DNA of 64,000 nt from Oxyruncus cristatus (lineage: Eukaryota; Chordata; Aves; Passeriformes; Cotingidae). The DNA lies in the NCBI GenBank assembly GCA_013399855.1, contig VXAY01012532.1, positions 1,211,163-1,275,162 of the forward strand. Direction: 5' to 3'. The position numbers were made by a program, and so were the translations under genes. Below are positions 1 through 11,688 of the stretch, piece by piece. Positions within the stretch are counted from its first letter, which is position 1, and the number at the start of each line of letters is the position of its first letter. The notes beneath the pieces were generated by a model, which did no database searches, was not told the DNA's origin, and saw nothing but the letters and a program-made list of their open reading frames with translations.

Positions 1-2989
1 CCCCCCTTCCGTCACAGCTGAAATCAGATAAGAAAAAAGTTTCCTTATTTCAAATTCCAACCCTCCCTAAATAAGAATTTCTCTTTAGCTTTGAAATAGT
101 CCTGACAGAAGTTAGTCATGAATACTATCTGATAAGCACTGCCCCAGAGCAACACCAGCCAGGCAAAAGGGCTGCTAAACTAGACTCCAAAAATGTTGTT
201 AGCAACCCAAGAGCTGTACCAGGAAAAAGAAACTGAGTCATGAGCTTGATTTTGTGAACAGGGGGCAAATCCTTAGGTCGCTTAAGTAATCTTTGCTTTG
301 GTACAGACACAAAAGTTGGCTGCGTGTCTCACACAGGCCATCTGTAAATATATCTCCATCTTTGCCATACACTCTATGGGGAGATTGCTGTAATGTTATT
401 AACATACAAAAAAAGAAGGAAAATATCTAACTTTTGCACATATTTGAACTCAGCTTCAGAGAAAATTTCTGATAGTTTCTATAACGTGCATTCTTAAATC
501 AAACGTTCAGTGGCAAAACATATGGAATAATAAATTATTTTTCAGTAGAAATAACAAACTCTTGTCAGAGGGACACATTTATCTGATTCATATTCTCCAG
601 TGTTCACTTTTATTGCAGCTTTTTAAGCCAAATGGTTTAGTTTGAGTTTATAAGTTTTCTGATGGTCAAAGTTTGGCAAAGGACATACAAAACACGCACA
701 CAGCAGAGAACATGATGGAAAAAAAAGCAGAGAACAAGACTGGAGTGGGTTTCCTGCAATGGTGAGCTCAGGGTCCTCCAGCTGCAGGCAGCTGGGGATG
801 AGGCCAGTACCCATTACATACAGTGCCCGGTTTCCCAGTTATATTCCTCTTGAGGTACTTCTGGTGTTCCTATCACAGAATCTGGTGCTTCTGGATGGTT
901 TTTAGAGCATTTGGGGAGCTCAGAATTACAGAAACAGATGTCAAACATCCCTAATTCTCAGTGTAGCCATTAGAAATCATGTTTTCTTAATCCCGTTGTC
1001 AAAATGGAGACAGGAAGATCTTTCCCACAACTAATGCATAGCATTCTCCCCAGTCTACTTTCCTTATGAGGTGAAATGCTGAAGTGTTTGGGAAGGCCTA
1101 CAAAACTTAACAGCAAGCTCAGGTGTATAATCTCAGCCAGATATGCATGCATCACCACCAGAAAAAGTACCTACTTGCTGCTGTAGTTTTGGCAGATCTT
1201 AAATGCCTAGAGCACTGCACTGCAGCAACAACCTTTTTCTCCTTTGCATGAGGAATAAATATGTGTGGCTGTACAACCTCAGAAAGGAGTAAAACTTACC
1301 TAGGTTTCTTTGAAAGTGTTTGAGGAACATAAAAATAGAAAAACAAAACTTACAAAAAAAATTGTATTGCTGTCAGAATTGACCTTTATTCTAAATGAAG
1401 AGCAGTGACTACACAGCAGGGAGGGCATGGCTGCCCATCCTTTGCATTAATCCCTTCGGCTGGAAAGGTACAGAGGAGAGTATATAGTGATTAATCCAAA
1501 AGCAGTGGGAGGATGGCATTCTAGGAAGGTCACAGAAGACACAGGTCCAGAAATCCCTGGTATTCAATGCAGGATGATATCCCTTCAGCAGTGAGTTACA
1601 GTTCTATGCCACATTGTCAAATCTTATTCTGTAAGTATATAACAGATCAAGAAAAAAGCATGTTATTCTTTCTGAATCAGAGGGATTGAAAGGTAATCAT
1701 TTCCTCTGTCTGTCTATCTTTCTTCCTTTCTGATTGCAGTATTCTCTCTCCTCAAATCCTAAATAAAGCTACAATAAAGCCTATGGTTTAGAGTGTCTTC
1801 CAAACTGCCTTTGAAGAATTCATGATGATTTGATGAAGGAGTTTACTTTAGGCAGTATTTTAAGTTAGAGGCATTTCATAACAAAAAAAAAGAACTGTGT
1901 TTGTTAGCAGGTGTAGAGGATAACTATTTCTTTTCACTTAGAGGTGCCCCATCTATTTTCAATCTGCTTTCAAGTTTGTTTCAGCTTATTTTACCAGTGT
2001 GGAGACTTAGGAGGCTTTAGAAAGCATGTGTTCCTGCAGTTTAGAATACTCTTGCATTTGGGTTTGAGTCCAGTAGAATTTTCAGTTGCATTTCTTCCCT
2101 TTTGTGTTCCTCCTGGCCTTAATCTGCATTGATTTTTCCCCCTATAAAGCAGAAAAAAATCAATTTTCCATTATGTTTTTTAATCAGTCATAGTAAGATT
2201 TAAATGGTCCTGGGCATTGCAGGTAAAACAGCTGATAACCAGTTGGGGAGTTATCTCATTTATTACTCCGAGTTGACAGGTGGTTAAATTCTTCCCTTAG
2301 CATCATGGTTGAAGCACATGGAGCAGTGGTGTCCCACACCCAAATACAGTGCTTGCAGAATCTACCCCAGAGGCTGTGCCAGGTGATGTGAGAGACAATT
2401 CTGCCATCCTAGGGTAGCTTGCACTGATGACTGAGACCTAGAAAAAAAGAAACAGCTAGAAGGAGGCAGCAGCCTGCTGTCATAAGACTTTAGGGTTGTG
2501 AAATGATTCCCCGATCTACGCATTTGTTAGTCACTGGCTGGGAGACCTTGATCGGCTGCCGCATTACAGAGGCAAGACAAGAAGTGCTGAGACCAGGGCT
2601 GCCGGTGCAGTGACTCACCCAGGGCCTATCTCTGATTTCCTTAGAATCAATGGGAGCCTTTCAATTGGTTTTACAGCAGGTGTTTGTTTAACAGTCACCA
2701 TTGCGTGCTGGGAATTATTTGTCCAGTGGAAAGTGCAATGAAAAAACAAACATTCCCATATTCATCATCCTTCCTTGACAAGTAAGGAAAAAAAACCTAG
2801 TAAAATAATGCATTTTCAACCTGCAAAAAGAGACACTTCAGGAGCCTGAAGACTGGAATAAGCAGTACAGGGTTGGGAGACTGCTCTATGTAATAACTCT
2901 CTGTGGCCACAGCTTCAGTTTCACTACTATGACTCACCCTTGATTGCTCTTAGGTAAGTGCCAGATGCCTTCTTATTGTTCTCGAGCTT
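1..2989. other. Non-coding AT-rich DNA, nothing recognised
   Basis: I see no gene, RNA gene or recent mobile element here. Open frames are at most about 63 codons and show no family motif. A short stretch near 2620-2660 contains an ATCAATGGGAG motif of the kind found in old amniote palindromic repeats, but too little remains to define an element. Intergenic or intronic sequence is the simplest reading. Confidence 0.6.
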
Positions 2990-3098
2990 CAGTTCACCAA
3001 AACATGTAAGCACATACCTAAACACTTTTCTGAATAACAATGGTCTTCCATATAATTAAAATTCAAAACACACTTAAATGCATTGCTGAATCAGGGCC
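2990..3098. mobile_element. Ancient palindromic MITE-like repeat
   Basis: The two ends are diverged inverted copies of each other. The left arm begins CAGTTCACCAAAACATGTAAG. The right arm ends TTGCTGAATCAGGGCC. The pattern (a GATTCAGCAAAGCACTTAAG-type arm, a short centre, then the inverse arm) matches a short interspersed palindromic repeat that I recall from turtle and crocodilian genomes. It resembles a non-autonomous DNA transposon. I cannot assign a database family name. It is strongly diverged, so the insertion is old. Related copies lie near 8.3 and 8.95 kb. Confidence 0.55.
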
Positions 3099-6000
3099 TT
3101 CATGCTCAATGTGAGTGATTAAAGGATCATAATCTAATAATTTTTGCTGACAGTGTGACATAATTTTTCACTGCACCTCTGTAAAATTCGAATGTGAGCT
3201 CAAAATGAAATTAAGGAGTACCTTTAAACTAGCTAAACATTATGGTATTGAAAAAAACCCTCAAAGTCCAGGTTCAGGTCTCTGCTGGAAAGAAGGGAAT
3301 TTAATTACCCCATTAATCACACTTTTACACTTCATCACATTTAAGTGTAAAATATTGATCAGTGGTACTTTCTGTGTTGGTTGGGGCATTTTACATATCT
3401 TCTGCAGACTCTGTGACCTCTCCACTGCGTCCTACCCCTAAGAAGCAGACAGTACTGGGAGCTCTCATTTTGACTGGCATTCACAGGCTCTCAAGGCCAT
3501 TTTCACTACCACCACTTTATTTATTAATTTCAAATATCTGAGTGGTGTTGCAGGGATGGTAGGGCAGCAGATCCTAGAAACAATGTGACAAAACAATTAA
3601 GAAAAGGTTGCCTCTTGGTGGTCACTCCGTCCTTATCACTGCATAACGGCACAGGACTGTGTACTGGTACCTGTTTCCACCCCATTTTTTTAGCCAAATC
3701 CAGCCAGCTTCCATCACTTTTCAGTGCCAGTCTCCTCTCTGACTTGCATACAGATTTTGCTTTGCCTCCATGGTGCTTTGGATACATTGTAGAGGTATGC
3801 ATGAAACACAAAAAGAGTCAAATCCTACCAAGCAGTGCGAGTGTAACACCCATTCCTTTTTTCTTTGGCAAGATACCAAATGCTTCTGCTGCACATGTCT
3901 TCAGGCAACACTAGGTTGCCAGCAGCAATGAAGAAAGGCAATGCTTTTCTGTAGGGATGATCTGACAGATCCCACACTGCGGCCTTCCAGCCACTCAGCC
4001 CAGTCAATGAAGACAACTGGAAGGTATACCATGAGATTGTCTGCATGTACAGGGAACAGAAGGGTTACCTAAGACTTGTAAAATAAGGTTACATATTTCA
4101 TATTTTCCTATATTTTGCAGTATGTTAGGTTTTACCAAAAAAGCCTGTGAGACTCATATGTGCTGTAAGTTTATATTGTGCTAATCCACCCAGTGGTTCC
4201 TTCCATTCAGTCCCATGTTAGACCACTCCAGTCCATTGACATCCCAGTAAGAGTTACTTTTTCCTCAGCTAATGGGTTGTCAGGCTCACCTGTAGTCCTG
4301 TGCAGTTGGACCACTCTGGCTCATGGCCAGTGTGACACTTAGATTTCCTTATTCATCATTGGGTGAAGGTGTGAGCATGTACAGACACCAAAAAATTTCT
4401 GACATAATCCCAAGGACTCTTGTTTTCCTTAAATTACAGAGGGCACTTGGGCAGCTGATCTCCTTCATACGGTCATTTGCAGGACAAGTTGCTTTCAGCC
4501 TCTGACTGATCTTAGAGACGACTTTGTGTGATGGGCAGCTGTGGAATGGGTATTTCTGTCTAGCTCCAGCTTTCCCTCCTGCTACTCTGTTTTTTCATCC
4601 TTGCATACACTCCCCCAGAGATGCTGCTTTCACTACTGGCATTTTTCCTGATCCATCCTTGAGCACACAGAGCCAGGGTCACCCACACAATTCCTGGTCC
4701 TATGTGAGGAAGTGTCTGGGTCCCTCGTGGACATTACTGGGCCATCACAGCGATTTTCCACTCTCAGGCACTTCATCTCTGCCAGCAAGCACACTTTGTG
4801 GTTTCCTGTATTTGGCCATCAGTCTGCATCACATGAACTCTTGCTATTGTTTTGTTGCCTGCTTTAAGACCTTCTGCTAGGATGCACTTTTACCACACCC
4901 AGATTTTGTTGACACTCTTTCAAGACTACTCATATGATCCTAAACCATAACAAATCGTCCCCCTAGGCTTTGTTTGTGGTTCTTACCTCATGCTTCCTGC
5001 TCTTGTATTGCTCTCCCTCCATCAGGAAGCTAAAATGACCAGCCATGAAACTCTTTAATTCTATTACTTGCATCCAGCTTTGTTAACCCCCAGCTCTGTA
5101 CCAGCCACAGGGTAGGCTGAGGGTACCACAGGCACAGACCATGCTGTCCCTGCGCGATAGCTATCCCAACTGACAGAACTTCATTTTTCAGGTTGAAATT
5201 AATCTCACTGTTCCATGGTTTTCCCAAGCAGAACCATATGACTTGTGGTTGCTTTCCAGCATAATTTAGAGAATATCCACAGTCTTAGCCAGTCCAGTGA
5301 AACTAGGTCATTCTTAACTGACATGCCCTGTCTGACTTGCAGGCTAAATGGCTTCTTCAGCTACATTACTTGGAGGGACCTTATCTTCTTGAAATCGCTC
5401 TAAGAACTGATAGGTAGAGGTATTCCAGCTTCCATTCTTCACTTTTGGGATGGGTTAATCATGCAGGCTTCTTACTCCTGGGCCCTGTACAGTAGATTTT
5501 TATGTGACACTCAGAGCATCACAGAGAACACATATATTAAAAATATATATTAAAACTCATAAAAATATGTACGAAAATACATGTATTTTCTGATACTGTG
5601 ACACCTCACCTCCCATTGCACACTGATCTTGTCCTACCCAGGTTGGGATGGGTTTCACAGGACTGCAAGAACTGGTTCTCAGACCATTACATCAGCACTA
5701 TACAATGGTTAGAGGAAGTGGGGAAGCAGATGATGGTGATGTAGACAGAAAAAAATTGCATACTCCAGTGCCAGAGGTAAACTGTCACAGGTCAGTGCTT
5801 CTACTACGATATGCCTAGGCATCCTTGCTACTCAGAACAGTGCAGCATTGTTCCCTTTCATCTCCTTCCTTTAGCTGATTCATCAAAATATCACTATCTT
5901 CCTAAGTGAGCTGGTCTTGTAAAGTTACATTACTCTAATATTAATCTAGTCACAGATGCTCACAAAAAAAAGCATGTTTCCTGGATTGCATTCCCTAAAC

Positions 6001-6770
6001 ACTCTTCATTCCCTCATAAAGAGTAATGCTGAAAAAGAAAACATGTATTTTTAAAAAAATGCATTTTACTTGAGCTCAGCTTAAGGTGATTATTTTGGAG
6101 CCAAAAAAATGCAAACACCAGCTCCTAGGTGTGCTGCTCCTCAGGAAAGTCTCACAGACAGCAGCACTTTTGAGTTTTAGCCACCAAGTTCTTCAGCTGT
6201 CAGTCAGAGGAAAGAAGTTTGACATGGATCTGTCTCTCTCTATCTTCAGCTTTCACTGCGGAAGTGTAAGTACAGGCACAACGGCTAAAGAAAAGTGGCT
6301 CTTGCAAGATAATGGACATTGTGAGGACTGGGCTCTCCTTTTTATTTTGGGAAGGGAAATTAATTATTTTCTGATGTGTATGGCATGTGCACATTCCCCT
6401 TACACCTAAAACACCACAGACATAATATCTGTGCATTTAATATGTGAGGATTGACAAAAAACAACCCAAACCAACTATCTTGGGTTGTGCTTTTCATGAT
6501 GATTATCAAGGCAAGAACCAAGAAAGGAGTTGAACCTTGAAGTATGGGTTTAAGAAGCTTTATGGTTCTCTGGAGCATGGCAGAAGTATGTGACTGGTTC
6601 TGCATTTCCTGAGGTTAGTCTGTATCTAGCAAAACCTTCCTGATAAGTGTCCAGCCTGGCAACTCACTTTCTATGTTAAAAAAAGAATAGCTGGAGTATC
6701 TTTACTTGTACACCCAGATCTACTGGTAGTAATGAAAGACACCATGTTTTCCAAGTATTGTTGTGCATTG
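3099..6770. other. Non-coding DNA, nothing recognised
   Basis: Several overlapping open frames of 60-118 codons occur on both strands (for example 4524-4880 on +, 3585-3914 on +), but none has a recognisable domain, plausible splice context or coding-like composition. An 18-bp perfect palindrome with an AAAATACATGTATTTT core is present at 5573-5590. I treat the rest as intergenic or intronic. Confidence 0.55.
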
Positions 6771-6895
6771 CATTAATATAATAATATTAATAAATAATAT
6801 TTATATATTAATATAAAATAATATAAATATAAATTAATATAAATATTATAATATTAATAAATATTAATATTTATTGGTTATTATTAATTAACATG
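6771..6895. repeat. AT-only low-complexity tract
   Basis: About 125 bp made almost wholly of A and T, with interleaved TAATATT, AATATAA and TTTATAT units and several short self-complementary runs. It has no clean period, so it is a decayed AT-rich low-complexity tract rather than an intact microsatellite. Such tracts can form cruciforms and are prone to length variation. Confidence 0.85.
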
Positions 6896-8228
6896 TAGGA
6901 TCTATATTATACTTAATATATATTAGACATAATAACTTGTACTTACATATCAGTTTTCATCTAATATCTTCGAACTTTTTATAATTCTAAGTCCATTTTA
7001 CTGCATTGGTTCAAAGTCAGTTATCAGTAATACACTATTGTATAGACTGATGAATGGAGAAACAGATAAGTTAAATGACTTGTGCAAAAATTCTCAGAAT
7101 TCCTCAGTCTTAACTCTAATATGGATTTAAGTTAGCAGAACAAATCTCACATAATGTAGTTTTAAAATCTTTTAAACTTTGTTGCACTGTGACAGGGCAA
7201 GACAACATTTTCTAAAGGTCTAAAGCCTGCCTCTTTTGCACTGCTTATTCCAATTAGAAAGGTCATTTATCAGAAAATCCAGAGCTTTATAATTTAGACA
7301 AAAATAAACCACACAGTTTGTTAAGCTATAATACCTGTAGTATCATTTAAATTCATATATACTTTATCTCAATTGTTTTTCCATGGGGTGCTTACATGGA
7401 CAGAGGAAGTATAGCCTATTCTAACAAAAGGTTGAATGTAACTCTTTGAATGTCATTCTGAAAGTGGTGAGGAAATGTAAGAATATGGTGATTTACCAAA
7501 TTTATGTAACATAAATTCCAGATGCTTGTCACATGAACAGTCTTTTATGTTGAACACACACATATGACATGTTCCCTGATTCAGATTCCACACTCTAGCT
7601 TGCATTTTTGGTTTTAAAACCAAAGACACAATTTGATCTGACCACAAATATTTTGTATGATGGATCAAATTAATAATTATTAACCGAGCTTTTAAATGAG
7701 CAATTGTGTTAATAATAAATCTCCTGCGCACAAACATATGTAATTTTCTCAGATACTGTAAAAGTTATTTATGGTAAAATGAAAGCCAATTCCTGCTAAA
7801 AGATTTGACAAGGTAACTGATTAAGTGCACACAAAAGTGCAGAAGAAACTCTCTACTGTGTATTTCCCAACAGAAAATTTACTGTTCCTTTGGACTTGTC
7901 TGTTAGTTATACTTTCCCACCGATTTTGTTCTGTCATAGGAAACTCATCTCCATCCATTGTATTAGGAACAACTCTATTCTTATGCTATAGAATCCCATT
8001 TTTATGATCATGGAGTCAAATTTTAACCTGGTGTTAATGGAAGTTTTGACTAAGTAGGATGTCAGTGAGGACAGGACTTTGGATATGGCCTAGTTTCTTT
8101 CAGTAATTAATAAGTACTATAGCTACAGTCCCTATTTACAAAAGAGTCAGCAGGCGTCAGGAGGCAGCTGTGTGGAAAAGAGGATGGGGGAGAATCAGTA
8201 CTGGCAATGCTCATTTTCCATCTCTCTG
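6896..8228. other. Non-coding AT-rich DNA, nothing recognised
   Basis: No gene, RNA or repeat signature was identified. The longest open frame (7453-7737, minus, 94 codons) has no family resemblance. Confidence 0.55.
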
Positions 8229-8340
8229 GCCCTGATTCAGCAAAGCACTTAACCACATGTTTAATTTTAGGCACATGAGTAATCCCATCTCTGCGAAGCA
8301 AAGTGTGTGTTTCGTTCTCATTGACTTTAATGGGGCTCCA
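8229..8340 (+). mobile_element. Ancient palindromic MITE-like repeat, mostly one arm
   Basis: The sequence begins GCCCTGATTCAGCAAAGCA, continues through a diverged ACATGTTTAATTTTAGGCACATGAGTAATCCCAT core, and reaches the ATTGACTTTAATGGGG centre typical of the same fossil repeat seen at 2990-3098 and 8899-9007. The opposite arm is lost or diverged beyond recognition. This is the best preserved of the copies in the window. Confidence 0.65.
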
Positions 8341-8794
8341 CACAGACCCGTCAAACCTTGCGTGCTGTGTGTGACACTTTCACCGCAGCTTCCACCTCGC
8401 CCACCCTGCAGCATGGCCTCTGGTCTGAATCCTTGTGAAATGCCAGAGCCTCTTTCGCTCTGCAACCCCATGAGCCTGAGACCTTGTTCCACCTAATTGT
8501 GTCCTCGTAGCTGTATCTGGCCTCTGGGAAAATGGATGGGGAGTAACTGGGGAGTAATTTTCCTCAGAGCATTCCCAGACCAAAATCAACCAACCTCACT
8601 TTATTATCCAGCTTGTGCGGTCATGCTCAAATACTCTGCTGAGTCATGCTCTATCATCCTAATCATATGAGAAGATTTCTAGTAAAGACATTCCTTAATT
8701 CATTAACTATTCCAAGGCTGGATACATATGTATTGCTGATAGACAGTACACCCACTACTCAGGACAGACTCATTGAGCAAAACAGATGAACAAC
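8341..8794. other. Non-coding DNA between old repeats
   Basis: Somewhat richer in G+C than its surroundings around 8340-8480, which accounts for overlapping open frames of 69-93 codons in three frames. No domain or splice structure was recognised. Confidence 0.5.
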
Positions 8795-8866
8795 TAAGGC
8801 TCAGATCCACAGTTCTGCAAGTCCTATTTAGGAGTCTAATTCCACAGTCATAGAAGTCAGTGGATG
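8795..8866 (+). mobile_element. Second family of fossil amniote palindromic repeat
   Basis: The segment starts AAGGCTCAGATCC, then CCTATTTAGGAGTCTAATTCC and a diverged AGAAGTCAGTGG centre. This is the left half of a known type of amniote short palindromic repeat (a GGCTCAGATCC arm, a TTTAGG-C-CCTAA module and a CCATTGAAATCAATGG centre, recalled from turtle and crocodilian sequence). The right half is not clear. The family name is uncertain. Confidence 0.5.
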
Positions 8867-8898
8867 TTTCCAGTAAAAATGGCATCAAGGTAGTAGGT

Positions 8899-9007
8899 CC
8901 TCATTCAACTAAATATTTAAGCAGATGCTTACTTTAAGGACGAGATTAAGTCTCTTTGAACTCACTGGGAATCAAACACATGCTTAAGTACTTCAGTGAA
9001 CCAGGGA
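8899..9007. mobile_element. Ancient palindromic MITE-like repeat, both arms present
   Basis: The left arm (8901-8940, containing TATTTAAGCAGATGCTTAC) and the right arm (about 8973-9007, containing ACATGCTTAAGTACTTCAGTGAACCAGGG) are diverged inverted copies around a centre with AACTCACTGGGA. It belongs to the same family as the copies at 2990 and 8229. It lies 33 bp beyond the fossil repeat at 8795-8866, so two different old palindromic repeats are adjacent. Confidence 0.6.
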
Positions 9008-11591
9008 CCTATTCCAACTTTGGATCCACAGCATTGGAAGTTATCAACAGAGGAAGACAATCAATTTCCTGCTGCTGCCTACATCTCTGGCTGCAGCTAT
9101 GCTCTGCTTATTTTGATAAACACAGTATTCTTCCCACTTCAAACATTTTTTTTCTTTAATATGCAGGTTACAATAAGTATGTAATTGTTACTGGACTGAT
9201 CGTTTTTGAAGTGATTGTATGCATGGACCCTGACACTGTCTTACTCTACTGCAACCTGTCTTTAGATTTTTGCTCTGGCCCATTGATTGAATCATGACAA
9301 ATGATTTCTTGAGCATGCTGACTGCATTCAGCCCTGGTGGCATTCCCAAAAGCCTGCTTGAGATGGCTGATTTCATTTTCAAAACTTGTGGGGGTTATTT
9401 ATGGGAAAACAAAAGCCCTTTAACAGATACCTAACAATGGATTTGGCCAGTTAGTTCACTTGCTGAGCAAAACAGGAAAACACTCAGCAGCTCTTTCTGT
9501 TTATGTTCTCTTATGAAATACTACATTTGGTTTTCAGTCATCAGCGTATCAGTCTTCCATGCCAAACTAGCTTTAGAGGTAAAGACTAAAATCTTTACCA
9601 CAGCTATTATGCAGTGCCAGTCAGGAAAGAGCCAGCATGGGCTGCATAATTTGGCATTCTGCTGCCATAGAAGGAAGCACTCTCCTCCCATTAGAATCAA
9701 AAATAGACTTTTTGACTAGAGATCCTGGGGGGGCTCTTGAAATGTCCAGGATCAACAGACACAAAAGCCACTCTCTGCGGGATCAAACCCAGTGTGTATT
9801 ATTCTACTGTCAGATGTATAAGAGTGCAAAACTGTACCACAGTACACCGAAAAACTTTTCCTTCCCTTTAGCCCAGTTTGAGAATAGCTTGACACTGAAA
9901 TTAGATCTCTTGATCAACATAAAAAACACTTAATATTTTGTTTGGAAAGTTATTGTGTATGAACATTTACAAGAGGCACTTTCTTAAAGTAAATACAAGT
10001 GACTTAAAGTCAACAAATGGCATTCTCAAGGCTGACAAGGACTCAAGTTTTATAAAAGTAAAGCTGTCTACTAAGCATAGAAAAGGCACTAAAAGTTAGA
10101 GATGTATGAGATCATTCTCTTTCATTTCAAGCACTGCATTTTTGGTTTGAATGCTCCAGCTTTCACAGGATTTCTCTTCCAGTTTATTAAAATTTGTGGG
10201 TATAAAAGGAGCAGGGACTGGGAGAGATTAAGAAAATTACCAAAAAAAGTACATTGTGTACTGTATGTGAAGCCACCCATTTGTGCCAGCCTAGTAAGGA
10301 CACATGGCCTCCTTTGAACAAAACAGAAGTATATTTTATATAAAGAAAGGGAGTTTTTTAGCAGAAACTTTCTTCTCCCTTCGAAGAATGTTTCAGTTAC
10401 GAGAAAAAGGATTTATAAATGTAAACAAATTCTGCAAGCCTAATAATCCTTCTGTGAGATTAGTTACACTGAGAACAAACACAACGATTCAAAGTGCTTA
10501 AACATAAAAAAAAAAAAAAACCAAAAAAAAAACCACAGCAACCAAAAAACCACCAACAAGCAGTGGACAAATTTTTGGTAAAGATAGGTAGTCTTTGCAA
10601 CAAAAACCACAAACCAAAATGCTGTTTTTCAGTGCGTTTCAGGTCTTTTTATGCATTTAGGCCTTATAGATATTGCAAAGATATTTCTTTGCCTTACCTC
10701 TGATATTAACGGGAATTAGGCACCTTAATGCTTCTAAAACATTGTACAAGATTCAAAGAGGTATTGATATTTAAATGGTATTTAAATTATATGGACACTT
10801 TTAAATAAGAATTTCAGGTTCCTCTGTTATTAATTTAGCCACTTTTTAAAATCGTGTCTGATTATTCGTTTTTCAAGGTGTGTATTCTAACATGGATTTT
10901 AGTCACATTAGCTGACACATATCTTCAATAAATAGAGATTGTAGCCATTCTAAAGATGCAAGAGTGCCATATTTGTCCTTATTGTTCTCTGGGCCAGCTT
11001 TGGATGTAAAAAAAAAAAGGCAGTACCCTTCTGCATCGAAATCCCTACTTTACCTTTACTAGAGGGCATGCATTGGCTGTTCCAGAGGCAGATGCAGCTC
11101 AAACCATCACCTCATGGAGAATAAATTTCTGCTTTTGCCTCCTCACTTCATTTCTCTGTGGCAGCCTGAGGAATAGGAAACCTTGCTGTCCAGATACTGT
11201 GTTTCAGTGCTTTATTTGGGGTCTGTGAAGGATGATAGTCTGAGTGTGAAAATGCATTATGGAAATGAATGAAAATGAAGGTCCTGAAGGAAGTCTAGTG
11301 AGAGGTCCACAATTCTCCCCAAAGTGTCCTAGGATATCCCAAATTATCCTAACTGCCCCTCTCCCATTGGCATGTCCATGCCAGTACACGTCATGCATAT
11401 ACAGAGCTCATTCTCAACTCAAAGGCTTTGTTTAGAGAAAGCTGGCAGGACTGGGAATATCTTATTTTAAATTGCCTTTGTGGTGGAGGATGACATAGTG
11501 TGAATACCAGAGGAGATAGCTTTCCAAAAGTGCACTGAGTCAAGAGGCACAGACGTTGTCAAATGCAAAGTCTTTTACTGTCTCCTCACAC
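9008..11591. other. Non-coding DNA with A-rich low-complexity runs
   Basis: No gene was recognised. An A-rich run broken by C (about 10504-10560) creates a spurious lysine-rich frame. A TTAGGCACCTTAATGC motif near 10717-10732 resembles the second fossil palindromic repeat family but is too short to call. Confidence 0.5.
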
Positions 11592-11688
11592 AAAAAAAAA
11601 AAAAAAAAAAANNNNNNNNNNNNNNNNNNNNNNNNNNNNNNNNNNNNNNNNNNNNNNNGTCCCCCCAAAAAAAAAAAAAAAAAAAAAA
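11592..11688. other. 47-bp assembly gap inside an A-tract
   Basis: Twenty A residues (11592-11611) are followed by 47 N (11612-11658), then GT, six C, and 22 more A (11667-11688). The gap therefore sits in a homopolymer-rich stretch that short reads or polymerase slippage would not resolve. The open frames crossing it (runs of X in translation) are artefacts. The true length between the two A-tracts is unknown. Confidence 0.97.

Noticed and set aside
10494..10703. Lysine/proline-rich open frame
   Set aside because: It is a translation of an A-rich low-complexity run with C interruptions.
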